From positions 310,001 to 374,000 of the forward strand of contig NZ_BLLN01000005.1 of NCBI RefSeq assembly GCF_011170125.1: a DNA stretch of 64,000 nucleotides, given 5' to 3'. This DNA comes from Streptomyces diastaticus subsp. diastaticus (GTDB lineage: Bacteria > Actinomycetota > Actinomycetes > Streptomycetales > Streptomycetaceae). A program made the position numbers and the translations under genes. The notes under the pieces were generated by a model. That model had not been told where the DNA came from. It saw only the letters and a list, made by a program, of their open reading frames with translations, and searched no databases. Positions within the stretch are counted from its first letter, which is position 1, and each line of letters starts with the position of its first letter. Shown here piece by piece: positions 58,222-64,000 of the stretch.

Positions 58222-59165
58222 TCCTCACCCTCACTCCCAACCCGAGCCTGGACCGGGCCTACGAACTCCCCTCGCTGGGCCGCGGTGCCGTCCTGCGGGC
58301 CACCCGCGACCGGGTCGATCCGGGCGGCAAGGGCGTCAACGTCTCCCGGGCCGTGGCCGCCGCCGGTCACCGCACCGTCGCGGTCGTCCCGCTCGGCGGG
58401 GCCGAAGGGGCGCTGCTGGCCCGGCTGCTCGGCGAGCACGGCATCGAGGCGGCGGGGGTGCCCGTCGCCGGTTCGACCCGGGTCAACATCACCCTGGTCG
58501 AACCCGACGGCACCCTGACCAAGGTCAACGCCGCCGGGCCCGAGCTGAGCGGCGCCGAGGCCGAGGCCCTGTTGGAAGCGGTGCGCTCGCGTGCCCTCGG
58601 AGCCGACTGGATCGCCTGCTGCGGCAGTCTGCCCCGGGGGCTGGGGCCCGAGTGGTACGCACAGTTGGTGGCCCGCGCCCACCGCGCCGGGCGCCGCGTC
58701 GCCCTCGACACCTCGGGGAGCGCGCTCGGCGCCACGCTCGCCGAGGAGCCCGACGTGGTCAAGCCGAACGCCGAGGAGCTGGCGCAGGCCGTGGGCCGGC
58801 CGCTGGCCACCGTCGGCGACGCCGTCAAGGCCGCCGGTGAGCTGCGGGAGCGCGGCGCCCGGGCGGTCCTCGCCAGCCTCGGCGCCGACGGCCAGTTGCT
58901 GGTGGACGCGACCGGCGCCTGGTTCGGGCGCGCCGATCCGGTGGCGGTACGCAGCAACGTCGGCGCCGGGGACGCCTCGCTCGCCGGGTTCCTCGCGGCG
59001 GGCGGCCGCGGCCCGGCCGCGCTGGCGGCGGCGGTGGCACACGGCACGGCGGCGGTGCAGCTGCCGGGCAGCGTGATGCCGGCCCCGGCCGACCTCGCGC
59101 CCGACGCCGTGACCGTCACCGACGCCGTCCCCACCGACCGTCCCCTCTCGGAGCCGGTCCGATGA
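58218..59165 (+). CDS. fruK: 1-phosphofructokinase
   Basis: A 315-residue PfkB-family sugar kinase that phosphorylates fructose-1-phosphate to fructose-1,6-bisphosphate. It begins ILTLTPNPSLDRAYELPSLG, the classic FruK N-terminus, with the substrate loop VDPGGKGVNVSRAVAAAG and the C-terminal PfkB signature VRSNVGAGDASLAGFLAAGG with catalytic Asp. The GTG start overlaps fruR. fruA begins 109 bp after its stop on the same strand. Confidence 0.95.
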   Translation: MILTLTPNPSLDRAYELPSLGRGAVLRATRDRVDPGGKGVNVSRAVAAAGHRTVAVVPLGGAEGALLARLLGEHGIEAAGVPVAGSTRVNITLVEPDGTLTKVNAAGPELSGAEAEALLEAVRSRALGADWIACCGSLPRGLGPEWYAQLVARAHRAGRRVALDTSGSALGATLAEEPDVVKPNAEELAQAVGRPLATVGDAVKAAGELRERGARAVLASLGADGQLLVDATGAWFGRADPVAVRSNVGAGDASLAGFLAAGGRGPAALAAAVAHGTAAVQLPGSVMPAPADLAPDAVTVTDAVPTDRPLSEPVR

Positions 59166-59274
59166 CCACCCCCGTCCCCCGCCCCGCCGCGCCCGTCCGC
59201 ACGTCCCGCCGGGCCGCGCCCTCGTCCCCGTCCCCCACCGCCGTCAGGGCGGTCCGCCCCCGAGGAGCCGTGCG

Positions 59275-61311
59275 ATGAGCCAGCTCATCACAGCAGACCT
59301 GGTCGATCTCGATCTCTCCGCCGACACGAAGGAGGCAGCCGCCCGGTCACTGGCCGAACGGATGGCCGCCGCCGGACGCGTCACCGACCTGGAAGCCTTC
59401 CTCGCCGATGTCGCGGCGCGGGAGGCGCAGATGCCGACCGGCCTGGACGGCGGCATCGGCATCCCGCACTGCCGCAGCGCCCATGTCACCGAACCGACCC
59501 TGGCGTTCGGGCGCAGCCCGGCGGGCATCGACTTCGGCGCGGCGGACGGACCGGCCGACCTGGTCTTCCTGATAGCGGCCCCGGCCGGGGCCGACGACGA
59601 CCACCTGACCATCCTGTCGGCGCTGGCCCGCCGGCTCGCCGACGGCGCCTTCACCGAGGCCCTGCGCGCCGAGCGGGCCCCGGACCGTGCCGCCGCCCTG
59701 GTCCGGGGTGAGACGCCGCCGCCCGCCGCGGAGACGATGCCCGGCGGCCGGCCGGACACCACGGATCCCGAGGCTCGCCAGGCCCCCGCGGCCGCCCCCG
59801 GTTCCGACGACTCGGGTCCCGTCCCCTTCCGCATCGTGGCGGTCACCTCCTGCCCGACCGGTATCGCCCACACCTACATGGCGGCCGAGGCGCTGCAGCG
59901 GGCGGGCGAGGAGGAGGGCGTCGATCTGCGGGTCGAGACGCAGGGGTCGGCCGGTTTCCGCCGGATCGACCCGGCCGTCGTGGCCGCCGCCGACGCGGTG
60001 ATCCTCGCCCATGACGTGGAGGTCCGCGAGAAGGCCCGCTTCGCGGGCAAGCCGGTGGTGGACGTGGGCGTCAAGGCCGCCGTCAACCGGCCGGCCGCCC
60101 TCATCGCGGAGGCCCGGGAGAAGGCCGCGCAGGCCGGTGCGGGGGCGCCCGCCGCCGCACCGGCGTCCCCGCGGACCACGGGGCCCGCGCCGATGGACGA
60201 GGACGCGGAAGGTGAGGGTTTCGGCACCCGGTTGCGTACCTGGCTGATGACCGGCGTGAGTTACATGGTGCCGTTCGTCGCGGCGGGTGGCCTGCTGATC
60301 GCGCTGGCGTTCGCCCTCGGCGGTTACCAGATCGGCGACGCGCCCTCGGTCGCCGAGCACTTCGCCTGGGGCGAGGCGGCGAGTTGGGCCGCGCTGATGT
60401 TCCAGACCGGGCAGGCCGCCTTCGGCTTCCTGGTGCCCGTCCTCGCCGGGTTCATCGCCTACGGCATGGCCGACCGGCCCGGGCTCGTCCCCGGCTTCGT
60501 CGGCGGCGCCATCGCCGTCGCCATCGACGCGGGCTTCCTCGGCGGCCTGGCCGCCGGTCTGCTCGCCGGTGCGGTGGTCGCCTCGATCCAGCGGCTCTCG
60601 GTCCCGGCGGCGCTGCGCGGGATCATGCCGGTGGTGGTGATCCCGCTGGTCTCCTCTGCGGTCGTCGGGTTCCTGATGTTCGTCGTGGTGGGCGGCCCCA
60701 TCGCCTCGTTCCAGAAGGCGATGACCGACTGGCTCGGCGGACTCTCCGGCGCCAACGCCGTCCTGCTCGGCGTGCTGCTCGGCCTGATGATGTGCTTCGA
60801 CCTGGGCGGCCCGGTCAACAAGGTCGCGTACGCCTTCGCCGTGGGCGGGCTCGCGACGCCGACCGACGGCAGCCTGAAGGTGATGGCCGCGGTGATGGCG
60901 GCGGGCATGGTGCCGCCGCTGGGCATGGCGCTGGCCACCACCGTCCGGGCCCGGCTGTTCGGAAAGGCCGAGCGGGAGAACGGCAAGGCCGCCTGGGTGC
61001 TGGGGGCCTCGTTCATCAGCGAGGGCGCCATCCCGTTCGCCGCGGCAGACCCGCTGCGGGTCATCCCGTCGGCGATGGCCGGCGGCGCGGTCACCGGCGC
61101 CCTCTCGATGGCCTTCGGCGCGACCCTGCGCGCTCCGCACGGCGGCCTGTTCGTCGTCCCGCTGATCGGCGACGCGCTGCTGTACGTGGTGGCGATCGCC
61201 GCGGGCACCGTCGTCACCGCCGCCCTGGTCGTCCTCCTCAAGAGCCACCGCGGGCGCACGGCGGCACCGGCCACGGCCGGCACACCGGCGGGCGAGCCGG
61301 TCTCCGCCTGA
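59275..61311 (+). CDS. fruA: Fructose PTS permease, EIIABC
   Basis: A 678-residue fused PTS enzyme II. The EIIA domain (1-145) has the phospho-His H65 in GGIGIPHCRSAHV. A Pro/Ala linker (about 148-180) leads to EIIB (about 183-290), with the active Cys C193 in VTSCPTGIAHTYMAAEAL. The EIIC membrane domain (about 315-655) has eight to ten helices, SYMVPFVAAGGLLIALAFAL, the signature DLGGPVNKVAYAF and IPFAAADPLRVIP. It imports and phosphorylates fructose to fructose-1-phosphate using phosphate from HPr. GAGGAG precedes the ATG at 59275. Confidence 0.96.
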   Translation: MSQLITADLVDLDLSADTKEAAARSLAERMAAAGRVTDLEAFLADVAAREAQMPTGLDGGIGIPHCRSAHVTEPTLAFGRSPAGIDFGAADGPADLVFLIAAPAGADDDHLTILSALARRLADGAFTEALRAERAPDRAAALVRGETPPPAAETMPGGRPDTTDPEARQAPAAAPGSDDSGPVPFRIVAVTSCPTGIAHTYMAAEALQRAGEEEGVDLRVETQGSAGFRRIDPAVVAAADAVILAHDVEVREKARFAGKPVVDVGVKAAVNRPAALIAEAREKAAQAGAGAPAAAPASPRTTGPAPMDEDAEGEGFGTRLRTWLMTGVSYMVPFVAAGGLLIALAFALGGYQIGDAPSVAEHFAWGEAASWAALMFQTGQAAFGFLVPVLAGFIAYGMADRPGLVPGFVGGAIAVAIDAGFLGGLAAGLLAGAVVASIQRLSVPAALRGIMPVVVIPLVSSAVVGFLMFVVVGGPIASFQKAMTDWLGGLSGANAVLLGVLLGLMMCFDLGGPVNKVAYAFAVGGLATPTDGSLKVMAAVMAAGMVPPLGMALATTVRARLFGKAERENGKAAWVLGASFISEGAIPFAAADPLRVIPSAMAGGAVTGALSMAFGATLRAPHGGLFVVPLIGDALLYVVAIAAGTVVTAALVVLLKSHRGRTAAPATAGTPAGEPVSA

Positions 61312-61403
61312 CTCCGTCCCGGACGCGGCCCGGGCCCTCCCCGGGCCGCACGCCCCCTCCGTTCCCCACCCTCAGAGTTCCCCTCTCCCAGGAAGGCCCT
61401 GCC

Positions 61404-61682
61404 ATGCCCGAGCGCAACGTCGTCATCGGTTCGAGCTCCGGACTGCACGCCCGCCCCGCCGCCCTCTTCGTCCAGGCCGCCGCGCGCCAGCCGGCCGCCG
61501 TCACCGTGGGCCGCCCGGGACAGCCGGCGGTCGACGCCCGCAGCATGCTCTCCGTGCTCGCCCTCGGCGCCAAGCACGGTGAGGCACTGGTCCTGACCGC
61601 CGAGGGCGACGGCGCCGACGCGGCCCTCGACGAACTCGCCGCCCTCGTCACCGCCGACCACGACGCCGTGGAGCCGGCATGA
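61404..61682 (+). CDS. ptsH: HPr phosphocarrier protein
   Basis: A 92-residue PTS phosphocarrier. The phospho-His is H15 in SSSGLHARPAALF, and the position equivalent to the regulatory Ser46 of Firmicutes is S47 in DARSMLSVLALG, though actinobacteria lack the HPr kinase that uses it. AGGAAGG lies just before the ATG. It is the fourth gene of the operon and overlaps ptsI by four bases (ATGA). Passes phosphate from enzyme I to FruA and to other PTS permeases of the cell. Confidence 0.96.
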   Translation: MPERNVVIGSSSGLHARPAALFVQAAARQPAAVTVGRPGQPAVDARSMLSVLALGAKHGEALVLTAEGDGADAALDELAALVTADHDAVEPA

Positions 61683-63349
61683 CCCCCGCTCCCCTGACCG
61701 GCATAGGGGTGGGCGGCGGCACCGCCTGGGGGCCGGTGGCCCGGATGGCGCCGCCCCCGGCGCTGCCCGCCCCCCGTGAGGTGGCCGCCGCCGAGTCGCC
61801 CGCCGAGGCCGCCGCCGCACGCGCCGCGCTCACCGCGGTCGCCGACGACCTCGCGCGCCGTGCCGCGGCGGCCGACGGCGAGGCGGCCGACGTGCTGACG
61901 GCCCTGGGCATGATGGCGGCCGACCCGGCGCTCGTGGACAGCGCCGAGGCCAAGGTGTGCGAAGGCCGCGACGCGCCGCACGCGCTGGCGGAGGCTTTCG
62001 CCGGGTTCGCCGCCACTCTGCGGGCCGCGGGCGGCTACTTCGCCGAACGTGTCGCCGACCTCGACGACCTGCGCGACCGGGCGGTGGCCCACGCGCTGGG
62101 CCTGCCGATGCCGGGGCTGCCGGACCCCGGGCACCCGTACGTGCTCGTCGCCGCCGACCTCTCCCCGGCCGACACGGCGCTGCTCGACCCGGCCCGGGTG
62201 CGCGCGCTCGTCACCGAGGAGGGCGGACCCACCAGCCACACGGCGATCCTCGCCAAGATCCTCGGCCTGCCGGCCGTCGTCGCCTGCGAGGGCGCCGCCC
62301 TCCTGACGGACGGCTCACCCGTCCTGGTGGACGGCGGCGCCGGGACCGTGCTCACCGACCCCTCCCCTGAGCAGGTGGCGGGCGCCGCCGCCGAGGAGGA
62401 GCGGCGCAGGCGGACGGCGGCCGCCTCCAGCGGCCCCGGGCGCACGGCCGACGGCCATCCGGTCCGGCTGATGGTCAACCTGGGGGCGCCGCACGAACTG
62501 GCGGCGGCGGCCGAGGCCGACAGTGAGGGCGTGGGGCTGTTCCGCACCGAGTTCCTGTACCTCGACCGCGCCACCGCGCCGGGCGCCGAGGAACAGCGCG
62601 AGACGTACCGGAGGGTCTTCGACGCCTTCGCGGGGCGCCGGGTGGTCGTCCGCACCCTGGACGCCGGTGCGGACAAGCCCCTGCCGTTCGCGACCGCCGC
62701 CGACGAGCCCAACCCGGCACTGGGCGTGCGGGGTCTGCGGACCGCCGTCCGCCATCCGGAGCTCCTCGACACCCAGCTCGCCGCGGTGGCCCACGCGGCC
62801 CGCACGACCGGGGCAGAGGTCTGGGTGATGGCCCCCATGGTGTCGGTACCGGCCGAGGCGCGGGCCTTCGCCGAACAGGCCCGGTCCCACGGGCTGCGTA
62901 CGGCCGGCGCGATGGTCGAGGTACCCGCGGCGGCGCTGCGTGCCGGGCAGTTGGCCGAGGGGTGCGACTTCCTGAGCATCGGGACCAACGACCTCGCCCA
63001 GTACGCGTTCGCCGCCGACCGGATGCTCGGGTCGCTGGCGGCCCTGCTCGACCCGTGGCAGCCGGCCCTGCTGGAACTGGTCCGGCAGAGCGCCGAGGCG
63101 GGGACGGCGCACGGGCGGCCCGTCGGGGTGTGCGGCGAGGCTGCCTCCGACCCGCTGCTCGCCCTGGTCCTGGTCGGCCTCGGGGTGACCAGCCTGTCGG
63201 CGGCCCCCGGCTGCCTGGCCGGCGTCCGGGGCTCGCTCGCCTCCCGCACGCTCGCGGAGTGCCGCGAGCTGGCCGGCCTCGCCCTGGCGGCGCCGGACGC
63301 GGCCGGGGCCCGTAGGGCGGTCACGGCGGCCGCCCGCCCAGCGGCGTAG
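61679..63349 (+). CDS. ptsI: PTS enzyme I
   Basis: A 556-residue phosphoenolpyruvate-protein phosphotransferase. The HPr-binding and phospho-His domain (about 1-230) contains H187 in EGGPTSHTAILAKIL. The PEP-binding TIM barrel (about 260-540) carries GVGLFRTEFLYLDR, PMVSVPAEARAF and FLSIGTNDLAQYAFAADR, with the conserved Cys in GRPVGVCGEAASDP. The length is near the 570-residue norm. Translation starts by an ATGA overlap with ptsH. It phosphorylates HPr using PEP and so powers the fruA permease encoded upstream. Confidence 0.96.
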   Translation: MTPAPLTGIGVGGGTAWGPVARMAPPPALPAPREVAAAESPAEAAAARAALTAVADDLARRAAAADGEAADVLTALGMMAADPALVDSAEAKVCEGRDAPHALAEAFAGFAATLRAAGGYFAERVADLDDLRDRAVAHALGLPMPGLPDPGHPYVLVAADLSPADTALLDPARVRALVTEEGGPTSHTAILAKILGLPAVVACEGAALLTDGSPVLVDGGAGTVLTDPSPEQVAGAAAEEERRRRTAAASSGPGRTADGHPVRLMVNLGAPHELAAAAEADSEGVGLFRTEFLYLDRATAPGAEEQRETYRRVFDAFAGRRVVVRTLDAGADKPLPFATAADEPNPALGVRGLRTAVRHPELLDTQLAAVAHAARTTGAEVWVMAPMVSVPAEARAFAEQARSHGLRTAGAMVEVPAAALRAGQLAEGCDFLSIGTNDLAQYAFAADRMLGSLAALLDPWQPALLELVRQSAEAGTAHGRPVGVCGEAASDPLLALVLVGLGVTSLSAAPGCLAGVRGSLASRTLAECRELAGLALAAPDAAGARRAVTAAARPAA

Positions 63350-63385
63350 CCGGACCGCGGACAGGGACGGGCCCGTACGGCGACG

Positions 63386-63409
63386 ACCGCCGGACGGGCC
63401 CGCGGCGGT
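63386..63409 (+). terminator. Probable terminator of fru-pts operon
   Basis: ACCGCCG (63386-63392) and CGGCGGT (63403-63409) form a 7-bp stem with a 10-base loop 37 bases past the ptsI stop. Confidence 0.45.
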
Positions 63410-64000
63410 GTGCCTTCCGGCCCGCACTCGTGCGCGCGGCCCGGCCCGGAAGGCGGCGGGAACGCTCGGAGCGGGCACCCGGCGTGGGCTCCGGGGCCGA
63501 GGCGCCGCCCGGGGCACCCGCGCACGTCGGCCTCTCGTCGGCGCTCGCGCGCACGAGCGGCCGCTGCCACGCCCGCGTTCGTTCCTGAGAGTGCCGGTCC
63601 CACGCGCGCGGCGTACCGCCCGTGGGGTGAACCCTGCCTCGGATCAGGACGCTCGTGCTCGTTCTTGGCCTCCCCGCCTCCGGCCGCGCGGTCTCTGCGG
63701 CCTCATCCGTGGCGTGCGGTCCCTGCTCCCGTCCTCGGCCTCCGCCCCCGGCACGGGGGCGCGCAGTCGTCCTCCGCAGCTCCCGAGCGGCATCACCCCT
63801 TCTGAGGAGACACGGTGCCCGGTACTCGGTACTCGGTACTCGGCTTGAGGGCCGGCATGTGCTGCCGACCGGCGGTCCCGGCGATGTCGGCGGGACGTCC
63901 GCCGTACGCCACCGACCCGCCCGGCGGACGGAGGCGCACGTACCGCCGGGCGGGGGGCCCAGCCGGCTTCCTCAAGCCCTTCCCGCGCCGTGTGCGTGCG
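63410..64000. other. Right end of window, no convincing gene
   Basis: No recognised protein is encoded on either strand. A GTG at 63815, behind GAGGAG, opens a frame that runs off the window edge, but its product is Pro/Arg/Gly-rich without a domain and is left unannotated. The three-copy 7-bp repeat lies at its start. Confidence 0.5.
63821..63841 (+). repeat. Tandem repeat GGTACTC x3
   Basis: Three exact 7-bp copies (63821-63827, 63828-63834, 63835-63841). Being out of phase with codons, a change in copy number would shift any reading frame that crosses it. Confidence 0.85.

Noticed and set aside
1..64000. CRISPR arrays, tRNA or rRNA genes, and biosynthetic megasynthases
   Set aside because: No regular repeat-spacer pattern, cloverleaf or rRNA-like sequence was noticed, and no PKS/NRPS domain motif occurs.

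Overview
The window is about 73% GC with codon use, leader-type starts and gene families typical of a Streptomyces (or very close actinomycete) chromosome: secreted GH19 chitinases and an AA10 LPMO with DasR-type operators, a zinc D-Ala-D-Ala carboxypeptidase of the S. albus G type, a SigE-family ECF sigma factor, NarL-type two-component pairs, CtaG and a fructose PTS. No rRNA, tRNA, CRISPR array or replication origin was seen. Several decayed genes and one complete insertion sequence suggest an accessory or arm region rather than the conserved core.

Layout. 0-3.4 kb is a decaying stretch: an IS5-family transposase remnant, an intact alpha/beta hydrolase behind a TetR-type operator with no cognate regulator beside it, and a cytochrome P450 pseudogene with many frameshifts. 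3.6-6.2 kb carries chitin and wall hydrolysis genes (GH19 chitinase, LPMO, D-Ala-D-Ala carboxypeptidase). 6.4-9.2 kb holds a CPA2 K+/H+ antiporter with its TrkA-C partner and a DUF3040 protein. 9.7-12.9 kb is a two-component system followed by a radical SAM protein with unusual cysteine spacing. 13.1-16.8 kb encodes CtaG, DUF2243, a small cytosolic protein and a FUSC transporter. 17-22.1 kb is a divergent peptide-utilisation module (pepE-IclR and DUF1177-OPT transporter-AroM). 22.4-26.2 kb has an MHS-type MFS transporter that has lost its stop codon, a frameshifted hydrolase, a TetR regulator and RNase HI. 26.4-28.4 kb is a second GH19 chitinase cut off from its DasR-controlled promoter by an 857-bp IS.

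28.4-34.3 kb includes an M4 thermolysin-like protease and a three-gene signalling module (secreted protein, SigE-family sigma factor, membrane anti-sigma-like protein) in which the secreted protein and the anti-sigma ectodomain are the same domain. 34.3-37.8 kb: a beta-lactamase-fold serine hydrolase divergent from a second two-component system. 38-44.4 kb: an aldo/keto reductase remnant, a quinone-oxidoreductase-like enzyme and an envelope cluster (lipid glycosyltransferase, SDR, DMT exporter, polysaccharide deacetylase). 44.4-47 kb: a GAF-PP2C phosphatase and a heme membrane protein. 47-53.1 kb: a tightly packed unit encoding an Hsp90-family ATPase with a giant helical-repeat protein and a third helical-repeat-like protein. 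53.7-57 kb: a beta-helix membrane protein, a VOC protein whose ArsR regulator is broken, and a small tendamistat-like secreted protein. 57.4-63.4 kb: a complete fructose PTS operon fruR-fruK-fruA-ptsH-ptsI. The final 650 bp hold no convincing gene.

The two most promising undescribed systems are the sigma/anti-sigma/secreted-decoy module at 32.3-34.2 kb and the Hsp90 plus helical-repeat operon at 47.1-53.1 kb. The clearest evolutionary event is the IS insertion at the chitinase promoter.
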